Shown: positions 1-6,292 of the stretch, piece by piece
Layout of the letters: the number at the start of each line of letters is the position of its first letter
How positions within the stretch are numbered: position 1 is the stretch's first letter
Assembly: GCA_945957335.1 (NCBI GenBank)
Contig: CAMFLJ010000066.1
Coordinates: 1-14,418 of the forward strand
Length of the DNA: 14,418 bases
DNA from: an uncultured Actinomycetes bacterium
GTDB lineage: Bacteria > Actinomycetota > Acidimicrobiia > Acidimicrobiales > Acidimicrobilacustridaceae
Direction of reading: 5' to 3'
Translations under genes and position numbers: made by a program
The notes under the pieces: model-generated
Seen by the model: the letters and a program-made list of their open reading frames with translations, nothing else
Database searches by the model: none
Told to the model about the DNA's origin: nothing

Positions 1-9
1 GCGCGGCAT
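1..9 (-). CDS. carB: Carbamoyl-phosphate synthase large subunit, first three codons only
   Basis: Only the start is in the window: ATG CCG CGC (Met-Pro-Arg), beginning directly after the carA stop codon TAG with no spacer. A good Shine-Dalgarno sequence, AAGGGAG at 24-18, lies inside the end of carA, 8 bases from the ATG. CarB proteins commonly begin Met-Pro-Lys/Arg, and carB follows carA in most bacteria. CarB makes carbamoyl phosphate from bicarbonate, two ATP and the ammonia that CarA delivers. The identity rests on position and start signals, because almost none of the protein is visible. Confidence 0.8.
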
Positions 10-1119
10 CTAGCGCGCTCCCTTCACGTCATCGATGAGTTGGTCGAACAGCTCGAACAGGTAGGCGGCGTCGTGGGGGCCGGGGCCCGCCTCGGGGTGG
101 TACTGCACGCTGAAGGCGGGGACGTCGAGGCAGCGGATGCCCTCGACCACGCCGTCGTTCAGGTTGCGGTGGGTGACCTCGACGCTCTTGGAGAGCGAGC
201 CGTCGTCGACCGCGAAGTTGTGGTTCTGGCTGGTGATCTCGACGGTGCCGGTCTCGATGCGCCGCACCGGATGGTTGCCGCCGTGGTGCCCGAACGGGAG
301 CTTGTAGGTCTCGGCGCCGAGGGCCGTGGCGAGCAGCTGGTGGCCGAGGCAGATGCCGAACACCGGCACCTCGCCGAGCAGTCCGGCGATGGTGTCGGGC
401 AGGCCGGCGACGGCCGACGGATCGCCGGGGCCGTTGGAGAGGAACACGCCGTCGGGCTGGCGGGCGAGGACCTCCGAGGCCGGGGTGCCTGCGGGGACGA
501 CCTCGACGGTGGCGATGCCCGACAGGTGGCGCAGGATCGTGGTCTTGATGCCGAGGTCGTAGGCCACCACCCGCTTGGGCGTGCGGCCGTCGGGCCCGGT
601 GAAGGCGACCTCGTAGGGCGAGTCGCAGGTGACGGCCCTGACCAGGTCGATCCCGTCGGTGCCGGGCTCGGCCGCGGCCGCCGCCTTCAGGGTGGCTTCG
701 TCGGCGGTGCCGAACGCGCCGGGCATGGCGCCGAGGTCGCGGATGTGGCGGGTGAGGCGGCGGGTGTCGATGCCCCCGATGCCGGGCACGCCGGCGGCCT
801 GCAGGAAGGCGTCGAGCCCCTGCTCGGCGCGCCAGTTGCTGCGGCGGCGGGCGAGGTCGCGGATGATCACGCCCCGGCAGAACGGCCGGCGCGACTCGTC
901 GTCGAGCGGCGTCACGCCGTAGTTGCCGATGTGGGGGTAGGTGAAGGTGATGATCTGCCCGGCGTAGGACGGGTCGGTGATGATCTCCTGGTAGCCGGTG
1001 AGGGCGGTGTTGAACACGACCTCGCCGGTGGCGACGCCACCGGGCGCATCGGCGCCGATGGCCTCGCCCTCGAAGGTGGTGCCGTCGGCCAGCACCAGCA
1101 GGGCCTCACGGATGCTCAT
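10..1119 (-). CDS. carA: Carbamoyl-phosphate synthase small (glutaminase) subunit
   Basis: A 369-residue protein of the usual CarA length. It hydrolyses glutamine and passes ammonia to CarB for carbamoyl phosphate, the precursor of pyrimidines and arginine. The N-terminal CarA domain (about 1-150) has the typical GEVVFNTALTGYQEIITDPS stretch. The C-terminal class I glutamine amidotransferase domain (about 180-365) has the nucleophile Cys257 in GICLGHQ and the partners His341 and Glu343 in HPEA; SNGPGDP at 228-234 helps form the active site. The ATG is preceded by GGGGAGG with a 7-base spacer and overlaps the pyrC stop as ATGA, so translation is probably coupled. All key residues are present and nothing is truncated. 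It is the fourth gene of the pyr operon. Confidence 0.97.
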   Translation of the reverse strand: MSIREALLVLADGTTFEGEAIGADAPGGVATGEVVFNTALTGYQEIITDPSYAGQIITFTYPHIGNYGVTPLDDESRRPFCRGVIIRDLARRRSNWRAEQGLDAFLQAAGVPGIGGIDTRRLTRHIRDLGAMPGAFGTADEATLKAAAAAEPGTDGIDLVRAVTCDSPYEVAFTGPDGRTPKRVVAYDLGIKTTILRHLSGIATVEVVPAGTPASEVLARQPDGVFLSNGPGDPSAVAGLPDTIAGLLGEVPVFGICLGHQLLATALGAETYKLPFGHHGGNHPVRRIETGTVEITSQNHNFAVDDGSLSKSVEVTHRNLNDGVVEGIRCLDVPAFSVQYHPEAGPGPHDAAYLFELFDQLIDDVKGAR

Positions 1120-2492
1120 CGCTGGGCCTCCCCGTCGAGCACGGTGGGTTCGCCGCAGAGCAGCGTGTGGCGGACCTTGCCGCGCACGGTGCGACCCGCG
1201 TAGGGGGTGTTGCGCGACCGGCTGGCCAACCGGGCCGGGTCGACGGTCCACTCCTCGGCCGGGTCGAACACGACCAGGTGGGCGGGCTCGCCGGCGGCCA
1301 CCGGGCGGCCGTGCACGTCGTCGATGCCGGCGATCTCGGCCGGGCGCCAGCTCATGGCGGCGAGCACCTCGGGCAGGGTGAGCACGCCGGGCTCGACCAG
1401 CTCGGTGACGGCGAGCGCCAGAGCGGTCTCGAGCCCGAGCATCCCGCAGGGGGCGTGGTCGAACGGGGCCTCCTTCACCTCCTGGGTGTGGGGGGCGTGG
1501 TCGGTGGCGATGGCGTCGATGGTGCCGTCGGCCAGGCCGGCCTTCACCGCGGCGACGTCGGCGTCGCCCCGCAGCGGCGGGTTGACCTTGAACACCGGGT
1601 CGTAGGACGCGACCTCGGCGTGGGTGAGGGTGAAGTGGTGGGGCGTGGCCTCGGAGGTCACCGGCAGGCCCTTGGCCTTGGCCTGGCGCACCAGCTCGAC
1701 GGCCCCGGCGGTGGAGAGGTGCTGGAAGTGCACCTTGGCACCGGTGAGGCGGGCCAGGGCGATGTCGCGGAAGACCATCAGCTCCTCGGCCTCGGGCGGG
1801 ATGCCGGGGATGCCGAGGCGGCTCGACCACTCGCCCTCGTGCATGTGCCCGCCCTCGGAGAGCGCCTCGACCTCGCAGTGCTGGGCGAGGGTGACGGGCC
1901 CGGGCAGGCCGCTGGCGTACTCGAGGGCCCGGCGCATGAGGCGGTCGTCCTGGACGCCGCTGCCGTCGTCGGTGAACACCCGCACGCCGAGGGCCGCCAT
2001 CTCGCCCATGGGCGACAGGGCCTTGCCCTCGCGCCCGACGGTGATCGAGCCGCTCACCCGCACGTCGCAGAGCCCGGCCTCTGTGCCGGCGTCGAGGATC
2101 TGGCGCACCACGGCGGCGGAGTCGATGGCCGGCTCGGTGTTGGGCATGGCGAGCACCGCGGTGTAGCCGCCGAGGGCCGCGGCCCGGCTGCCGGACTCGA
2201 CCGTCTCGGCCTCCTCGCGGCCGGGCTCGCGCAGGTGGGTGTGGATGTCGACGAGGCCGGGGGCGACGACGCAGCCCGTGGCGTCGAGCACGCGTGCGCC
2301 CTCGAGCCCGAGCGCCCCCAGGTCGAGGTCGGTCCCGACCGCGGCGATCGTGCCGTCGGCGGCCACGGCCACGTCGGCCTCGCGCTCGCCGGTGCGGTCG
2401 ATCACCCGGCCCCCTCGGATCACCAGTCCCTGTGCCACGTCTGCCTTTCTCGTCTCGTTCGTGTTCGCGTTCTCGTCGGTGGGATCAGCCAT
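1116..2492 (-). CDS. pyrC: Dihydroorotase, class I
   Basis: A zinc amidohydrolase that cyclises carbamoyl aspartate to dihydroorotate, the third step of UMP synthesis. Visible landmarks are His84 and His86 in DIHTHLREPG, the class I FTDDG motif at 173-177 whose Asp bridges the metals in this class, His205, His258, NPPLR at 304-308 and catalytic Asp331 in ATDHAPH. From the ATG it is 458 residues and overlaps pyrB by 8 bases. The first 20 residues are polar (Asn, Asp, Thr) and do not look like the family. An alternative GTG at 2438 has AAAGG five bases upstream and begins just before LVIRGGRVID, where family members usually begin, giving 440 residues. I kept the ATG, but the start is uncertain. 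The 3' end overlaps carA by 4 bases. Confidence 0.95.
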   Translation of the reverse strand: MADPTDENANTNETRKADVAQGLVIRGGRVIDRTGEREADVAVAADGTIAAVGTDLDLGALGLEGARVLDATGCVVAPGLVDIHTHLREPGREEAETVESGSRAAALGGYTAVLAMPNTEPAIDSAAVVRQILDAGTEAGLCDVRVSGSITVGREGKALSPMGEMAALGVRVFTDDGSGVQDDRLMRRALEYASGLPGPVTLAQHCEVEALSEGGHMHEGEWSSRLGIPGIPPEAEELMVFRDIALARLTGAKVHFQHLSTAGAVELVRQAKAKGLPVTSEATPHHFTLTHAEVASYDPVFKVNPPLRGDADVAAVKAGLADGTIDAIATDHAPHTQEVKEAPFDHAPCGMLGLETALALAVTELVEPGVLTLPEVLAAMSWRPAEIAGIDDVHGRPVAAGEPAHLVVFDPAEEWTVDPARLASRSRNTPYAGRTVRGKVRHTLLCGEPTVLDGEAQR

Positions 2493-3453
2493 TGCCGTCG
2501 CCCCCGAACTCGGTGCCGCTGCCGAGCAGCAGGAAGAGCACGGCCATGCGCACCGCCACGCCGTTGCGCACCTGGTCGACGATCACCGCGTTGGGCCGCT
2601 CGGCCACCTCGGCGGCGATCTCGACCCCGCGGTTCATCGGCCCGGGGTGCATCACCAGGGCGCCGTCGGGGAGCAGGTCGGCCCGGCGGGCGGTGAGGCC
2701 GTAGAGCGCCGTGTACTCGCGCAGCGACGGGATCAGGGCCTCGGTCATGCGCTCCCGTTGCATGCGCAGCAGGTAGCAGACGTCGGTGGTGGCCAGGACC
2801 GACTCGAGGTCGTGGCTGACCTTCACCGGCCAGCCGTCGAGGCTCGGGGGCAGCAGCGTGGGCGGGGCCACCAGGGTGACCTCGGCGCGGAGGGCGGTGA
2901 AGGCCGCCACGTTCGAGCGGGCCACCCGCGAGTGTTTGACGTCGCCGACGATGGCGATGCGCTTGCCCGCCACTCCCCCGGCGTGCTGGCGGATCGTGTA
3001 GCAGTCGAGCAGGGCCTGGGTGGGGTGCTCGTGCCAGCCGTCGCCGGCGTTGATCACCGCGGCGTCGGCCCACTGGGCGACCTGCTTGGGCACGCCGCTC
3101 GAGGCGTGGCGCACGACGATGGCGTCGACGCCCATGGCCTCGATGGTCTCGATGGTGTCGCGCAGCGACTCGCCCTTCTTCACCGAGGAGGTGCCGACGC
3201 TGAAGTTCATGGTGTCGGCCGACAGGCGCTTGGCCGCCGTCTCGAAGCTGAGGCGGGTGCGGGTGGAGTCCTCGAAGAAGAGCGACACCACCGTGCGGCC
3301 GCGCAGGGCCGGCACCTTCGGGATCTGCCGCTCGCTGACCTCGACGAAGGAGTCGGTGAGGGTCATCACCTCGTCGATGCCGCCGGCCACGTCGGGGCCG
3401 AGGTCGGAGATCGAGAGGAGGTTGCGTCGGGTGCCGGCTCCGGGCCGGCTCAC
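2485..3453 (-). CDS. pyrB: Aspartate carbamoyltransferase catalytic subunit
   Basis: A 322-residue protein that joins carbamoyl phosphate and aspartate, the committed step of pyrimidine synthesis. The carbamoyl-phosphate site is the STRTR motif at 63-67, with SSVKKGESL at 89-97 supplying the active-site Lys. HPTQ at 143-146 and GDVKHSRVARSN at 170-181 are family hallmarks, and MHPGPMNRG at 268-276 closes the aspartate domain. The GTG start overlaps the pyrR stop as GTGA and has GGGGAG 8 bases upstream; no in-frame start nearby is better. No pyrI regulatory subunit is seen, so control probably comes through PyrR instead. The gene following pyrB here is an active-looking pyrC, so there is no sign of the inactive dihydroorotase partner found with some aspartate carbamoyltransferases. 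Confidence 0.97.
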   Translation of the reverse strand: MSRPGAGTRRNLLSISDLGPDVAGGIDEVMTLTDSFVEVSERQIPKVPALRGRTVVSLFFEDSTRTRLSFETAAKRLSADTMNFSVGTSSVKKGESLRDTIETIEAMGVDAIVVRHASSGVPKQVAQWADAAVINAGDGWHEHPTQALLDCYTIRQHAGGVAGKRIAIVGDVKHSRVARSNVAAFTALRAEVTLVAPPTLLPPSLDGWPVKVSHDLESVLATTDVCYLLRMQRERMTEALIPSLREYTALYGLTARRADLLPDGALVMHPGPMNRGVEIAAEVAERPNAVIVDQVRNGVAVRMAVLFLLLGSGTEFGGDGNG

Positions 3454-4016
3454 TTCACCATCTCCCCGAGGTCGACGCCGTCGTCGGTGACGTCGACCAC
3501 CTCGTCTCGGCGGGTCGGCAGGTTCTTGCCCACGAAGTCGGGGCGGATCGGCAGCTCGCGGTGACCCCGGTCGACCATGACGGCGAGCTGCACGGCGCGG
3601 GCCCGGCCGTAGTCGGCCAGGGCGTCGAGGGCGGCCCGGATCGTGCGCCCGGTGAAGAGCACGTCGTCGACCAGCACCACGGTGTGGCCGTCGAGCTCGC
3701 CGGGGATGTCGGTGACGGCCTCGGGCAGCACCGGGCGCAGCCCGATGTCGTCGCGGTAGAAGGCGACGTCGAGGCAGCCGACCGGCACCTGGATGCCCTC
3801 GATCTGCTCGAGCGCCTCGGCCAGCCGGGCGGCCAGCGGGATGCCCCCGGTCTGGAGCCCGATGAGGACCACGTCGTCGAGCCCGTGGTTGCGCTCGACG
3901 ATCTCGTGGGCCATGCGCCACGAGGCGCGTTGCATGTCCTCGGCGGACATGACCCTGGTCCGGGGAACGAAAACGCCCCCGTACGGGGGCGTCAGACGGC
4001 GTTCGCGTTCGGCCAC
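3450..4016 (-). CDS. pyrR: Pyrimidine operon regulator PyrR / uracil phosphoribosyltransferase
   Basis: A phosphoribosyltransferase-fold RNA-binding regulator. In Bacillus it binds pyr leader RNA with UMP or UTP and causes termination; in Mycobacterium it represses translation. The PRPP loop is VVLVDDVLFTGRT at 113-125, and RGHRELPIRPDFVGKN at 150-165 is a PyrR signature. From the GTG it is 188 residues and carries about 17 more N-terminal residues than the Bacillus protein, as the mycobacterial one does. The GTG has GGAAGG 8 bases upstream. The later in-frame ATG at 3950 has AGGG only two bases away, which is poor. Codons 1-22 contain a terminator-like hairpin and end in A or T five times, against once in the next 28, so this stretch may be constrained by RNA structure or be leader rather than protein. 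The gene is first in the pyr operon. Confidence 0.93.
   Translation of the reverse strand: MAERERRLTPPYGGVFVPRTRVMSAEDMQRASWRMAHEIVERNHGLDDVVLIGLQTGGIPLAARLAEALEQIEGIQVPVGCLDVAFYRDDIGLRPVLPEAVTDIPGELDGHTVVLVDDVLFTGRTIRAALDALADYGRARAVQLAVMVDRGHRELPIRPDFVGKNLPTRRDEVVDVTDDGVDLGEMVK
3965..4010 (-). other. Alternative long stem that captures the terminator U-tract
   Basis: GAACGCGAACGCC (4010-3998) can pair with GGCGTTTTCGTTC (3977-3965). Of 13 positions, 11 are Watson-Crick pairs, one is G-U and one is a C-U mismatch. The stem uses the 3' arm and T-tract of the terminator-like hairpin, so both cannot form fully at once. It encloses CCC-GTAC-GGG, which can keep its own small stem. The behaviour would suit an antiterminator, but it could also be the A-rich side of a symmetric terminator. 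The pairing is read by eye; its stability was not calculated. Confidence 0.4.
3966..3992 (-). terminator. Intrinsic-terminator-like hairpin within the 5' end of the pyrR frame
   Basis: In the minus-strand RNA, ACGCCCCC (3992-3985) and GGGGGCGT (3980-3973) form a perfect 8-base-pair stem around a GTAC tetraloop. TTTT starts at 3973 (its first T closes the stem) and is followed by CGTT. The T-tract is only on the minus strand, so the signal is oriented with the operon. It lies 24-43 bases after the pyrR GTG, in frame and without a stop codon. This is the place expected for a pyr attenuator, yet it is formally coding. The T-tract is short and interrupted, so termination may be partial. Confidence 0.6.
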
Positions 4017-4028
4017 GCGGGTGTCCTT

Positions 4029-4069
4029 CCTGTCCGTGCGGGCCTCACAGGACCCGCTTCACGGTCAGG
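4029..4069 (-). promoter_or_regulatory. PyrR-binding loop in the pyr operon leader, overlapping the Shine-Dalgarno
   Basis: In the minus-strand RNA the hairpin reads, from the base up: CCTG (4069-4066) with CAGG (4032-4029); an A-A mismatch; CCGT (4064-4061) with ACGG (4037-4034); a purine bulge GAA on the 5' side; GCGGG (4057-4053) with CCCGC (4042-4038); and the loop TCCTGTGAGG. The loop and its flanks match the known PyrR consensus ARUCCNGNGAGGYU except for a compensating G-C in place of A-U. The purine bulge below the upper stem is also typical. The last two bases of the 3' arm are the first GG of the pyrR Shine-Dalgarno GGAAGG (4030-4025), so PyrR binding should hinder ribosome loading. 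Confidence 0.85.
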
Positions 4070-4074
4070 CGTGC

Positions 4075-4083
4075 ACCATAGCA
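4075..4083 (-). promoter_or_regulatory. Extended -10 promoter element for the pyr operon
   Basis: TGC-TATGGT fits the extended -10 pattern TGN-TANNNT and is the only AT-leaning hexamer in a gap that is otherwise almost pure G and C. No convincing -35 box is found 16-18 bases upstream, which extended -10 promoters can do without. Transcription would begin about 5-9 bases downstream (4070-4066), at the base of the PyrR-binding hairpin. Read-through from efp-nusB could also feed the operon. Confidence 0.45.
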
Positions 4084-4087
4084 GCCC

Positions 4088-4116
4088 GACGCCGCCGCCG
4101 GGCCGGGCCGGGCGTC
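4088..4116 (-). terminator. Possible hairpin after nusB, without a T-tract
   Basis: GACGCC (4116-4111) can pair with GGCGTC (4093-4088) around a loop made of repeated CGGCC units. It lies between the nusB stop and the pyr promoter, where the efp-nusB transcript might end. There is no T-run after it, and GC-rich DNA of this kind forms such stems by chance, so this is a weak call. Confidence 0.25.
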
Positions 4117-4130
4117 ACACCGGCGGGCCC

Positions 4131-4559
4131 TCAGGCGTCGGGGCGGACCTCTTCGGCCACGGCCGACAGCACCCCGTTCACGAAGCGCCCGCTGTCGTCG
4201 GTGCTGTAGCGCTTGGCCAGCCCGACCGCCTCGGAGATGACCGCGCCGGTGGGCACGTCGGGCCGGTGGACCAGCTCGTAGGTGGCCAGCCGCAGCAGGG
4301 CCCGGTCGAGCGCGGGCATGCGCTCGATCTCCCAGTTGCGGGCGTGCGCGCCGATGAGCTCGTCGAGCTCGGCCTGGGTCTCGCCCACGCCGCGCACGAG
4401 CTCGACCGCGAACTCGTCGGGCTCGAGGGGCAGCGAGGCCAGCACGTCGCCGGGGCCCTCACCCTTCATCTCCGACTCGTAGAGCAGGTGGAAGGCGCGC
4501 TCGCGCGCCTCGCGTCGGCTGCCGGGCAGCGGGCCCAGGTCGTCGTCGGAGCGGCTCAC
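4131..4559 (-). CDS. nusB: Transcription antitermination factor NusB
   Basis: A 142-residue, all-helical RNA-binding protein of normal NusB length. With NusE (ribosomal protein S10) it binds boxA RNA and keeps RNA polymerase processive on rRNA operons. The N-terminal REARERAFHLLYESEM helix, the central WEIERMPALDRALLRLATYEL stretch and the C-terminal VISEAVGLAKRYSTDDSGRF followed by VNGVLSAVAEE are the conserved blocks of the family. The GTG start overlaps the efp stop as GTGA, so the two are probably translated together. The ten or so residues before the first helix are polar and poorly conserved. In Streptomyces, as I recall, bldD lies between nusB and pyrR; here pyrR follows directly after the 114-base leader. 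Confidence 0.96.
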   Translation of the reverse strand: MSRSDDDLGPLPGSRREARERAFHLLYESEMKGEGPGDVLASLPLEPDEFAVELVRGVGETQAELDELIGAHARNWEIERMPALDRALLRLATYELVHRPDVPTGAVISEAVGLAKRYSTDDSGRFVNGVLSAVAEEVRPDA

Positions 4560-5119
4560 GCCCGGGTGATGTACTCGCCGGTGCGGGTGTCGACCTTCAC
4601 CCGGTCACCGGGGCCCACGAACAGGGGCACCTGCACGACGAGGCCGGTCTCGAGCGTGGCCGGCTTGCGGGCGCCCGACACGCGGTCGCCCTGGATGCCG
4701 GGCTCGGTCTCGGCGATGTTCAGCTCGACCGCGGCGGGCAGCTCGACGCCCACGATCTCGTCGCCGAACATCTTGAGGATGGCGTCGGCCGACTCGACCA
4801 GGTAGTTGGCGGCGTCGCCCAGCGAGGCGGGGCCCACGTTGAGCTGGTCGTAGGTGCTGTTGTCCATGAAGACGTAGTCCTCGCCGGCCCGGTAGAGGAA
4901 CTGCATCTCGCGCTTGTCGATCATCGCCCGCTCGACCTTCTCACCACCGCGGAAGGTGCGGTCGACGACGGCCCCCGAGCGCACGTTCTTGAGCGTGGTG
5001 CGCACGAAGGCGCCGCCCTTGCCCGGCTTGACGTGCTGGAACTCGACGACCTCGAACAGGCCGTCGTCGAGATCGAGGGCCATGCCGTTCTTGAGGTCGT
5101 TGGTGGTGATCGTGGGCAT
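4556..5119 (-). CDS. efp: Translation elongation factor P
   Basis: A 187-residue protein of normal EF-P length, with the expected three beta-barrel domains. It binds between the P and E sites of a stalled ribosome and helps form peptide bonds at consecutive prolines. The tip loop of domain I is KPGKGGAF, and Lys34 is the residue that other lineages modify; no modification enzyme is encoded in this window. Domain III ends with the signature-like VPLFVGPGDRVKVDTRTGEY. The ATG has GAGGAAAG upstream with suitable spacing. A 51-base gap separates it from the upstream M24 peptidase, an order conserved in many actinobacteria. No promoter is evident in that gap. Confidence 0.97.
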   Translation of the reverse strand: MPTITTNDLKNGMALDLDDGLFEVVEFQHVKPGKGGAFVRTTLKNVRSGAVVDRTFRGGEKVERAMIDKREMQFLYRAGEDYVFMDNSTYDQLNVGPASLGDAANYLVESADAILKMFGDEIVGVELPAAVELNIAETEPGIQGDRVSGARKPATLETGLVVQVPLFVGPGDRVKVDTRTGEYITRA

Positions 5120-5170
5120 TCGGGTCTTTCCTCGTGGAGGGCCGGGCGGTGCTCGCGGCCGGGTGGCCGG

Positions 5171-6292
5171 CTAGGGCGCCGGGTCCTTGGTGCTGTGGGT
5201 GAGGGGGCGGCACCCCTCGGCGGTGACGACGACGGTGTCCTCGACTCGGACACCTCCGTGGCCGGGAAGGTACACGCCCGGTTCGACGGTGACCACGTCG
5301 CCGACGGCCAGCACGGCGTCGCTCGTGGTGCCGACGCGGGGCGCCTCGTGGATGTCGAGGCCCACGCCGTGGCCGGTGCCGTGGGTGAAGGCGTCGGCCC
5401 ATCCGGCCTCGGCGATCACCTGCCGGCAGGCGGCGTCGACGTCGACGGCCTCGGTGCCGGGGGCCACCGCGGCAACCCCGGCGGCCTGGGCCGCGGTGAC
5501 GACCTCGAGCATCCGGGCGGCGGTGGCGTCGATGTCGCCGACCGCCACGGTGCGGGTCATGTCGGAGCAGTAGCCGTCGACGACCGCACCGAAGTCGAGC
5601 ACCACGAGGTCGCCGGTGGCGATGCGCCGGCCCGAGGGGCGGGCGTGGGGCCGGGCGCCGTTGGGGCCCGACGCCACGATGGTCTCGAAGCTCGGCCTGG
5701 TGGCGCCGAGGCGGCGCATGGTGGCGTCGAGCTCGAGTGCGAACTCGGCCTCGGTCGGCCCGTCCAGCAGGCGGGGGCGCAGCTCGGCCAGCGCGGCGTC
5801 GGCCACCTCGGCGGCGGCGGCCATGCGGGCCAGCTCGCCCTCGTCCTTGAAGCGCCGGAGCCCCTCGACCAGGCCCGAGGTGGCCACCACGACCTGGTCC
5901 GGGAACCACTCGCCTGCGTAGCGCCGCTGCGCGGCCCAGCTCACGTGCTCGGCCTCGAGCCCGACCCGACCGGCGGCGGCGAGCGCCTCGGCGACGACGC
6001 GGCGCTGCTCGGTGCCGGTGATCTCCAGGCGGGCCGGCGCCCCCGAGGCGCCGAGCTGGTCGGCGGCCTGCTCGGTGTAGCGGCCGTCGGTCACGAGGAG
6101 CATGTCGTCGGCGGTGAGCACGAGGAGCGCCGACGACCCGGTGAACCCGGTGAGGTAGCGGATGTTCGTGAGCGACGTGACGAGCAGCCCGTCGACTCGC
6201 TCGTCGCCCAGGAGGGCACGGAGCCGACCGGCCCGCCCGGCCACGTCCATCGGCGGCAGGGCGGCGAGGCGGGCGGCCAGGCCGGTGCTCAC
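5171..6292 (-). CDS. pepQ: M24 family metallopeptidase, probable Xaa-Pro aminopeptidase/dipeptidase
   Basis: A 373-residue pita-bread-fold enzyme that probably removes the residue before proline in peptides. The N-terminal creatinase-like domain spans about 17-145 and the catalytic domain about 150-370. All five metal ligands can be placed: Asp233 and Asp244 (VLDFGAVVDGYCSDMTRT), His308 (THGTGHGVG), Glu337 (TVEPGVY) and Glu351 (GVRVEDT). The GTG start overlaps the aroQ stop as GTGA but has only a weak Shine-Dalgarno, so initiation may depend on coupling. An in-frame ATG at 6250 would give 359 residues and also lacks a good site. Aminopeptidase and prolidase activity cannot be told apart from sequence, so the symbol is by analogy with the same locus elsewhere. 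Confidence 0.9.
   Translation of the reverse strand: MSTGLAARLAALPPMDVAGRAGRLRALLGDERVDGLLVTSLTNIRYLTGFTGSSALLVLTADDMLLVTDGRYTEQAADQLGASGAPARLEITGTEQRRVVAEALAAAGRVGLEAEHVSWAAQRRYAGEWFPDQVVVATSGLVEGLRRFKDEGELARMAAAAEVADAALAELRPRLLDGPTEAEFALELDATMRRLGATRPSFETIVASGPNGARPHARPSGRRIATGDLVVLDFGAVVDGYCSDMTRTVAVGDIDATAARMLEVVTAAQAAGVAAVAPGTEAVDVDAACRQVIAEAGWADAFTHGTGHGVGLDIHEAPRVGTTSDAVLAVGDVVTVEPGVYLPGHGGVRVEDTVVVTAEGCRPLTHSTKDPAP

Noticed and set aside
10..1830. 606-residue minus-strand frame with carA at its C-terminal end
   Set aside because: The N-terminal 237 residues are an Arg/Pro/Gly-rich out-of-frame reading of pyrC. The carA ATG at 1119 has a strong ribosome site, so this is not a fusion.
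4065..4079. Five-codon frame ATG-GTG-CAC-GCC-TGA as a pyr leader peptide
   Set aside because: It overlaps the -10 box and the probable transcription start and has no ribosome site.
40..4805. Long plus-strand open frames of 387 to 509 residues (40-1203, 1167-2696, 2239-3564, 3561-4805)
   Set aside because: They lie antisense to carA, pyrC, pyrB, pyrR, nusB and efp, have no recognisable domains, and have the Gly/Ala/Val/Asp/His-rich composition expected when GC-rich codons are read on the other strand.
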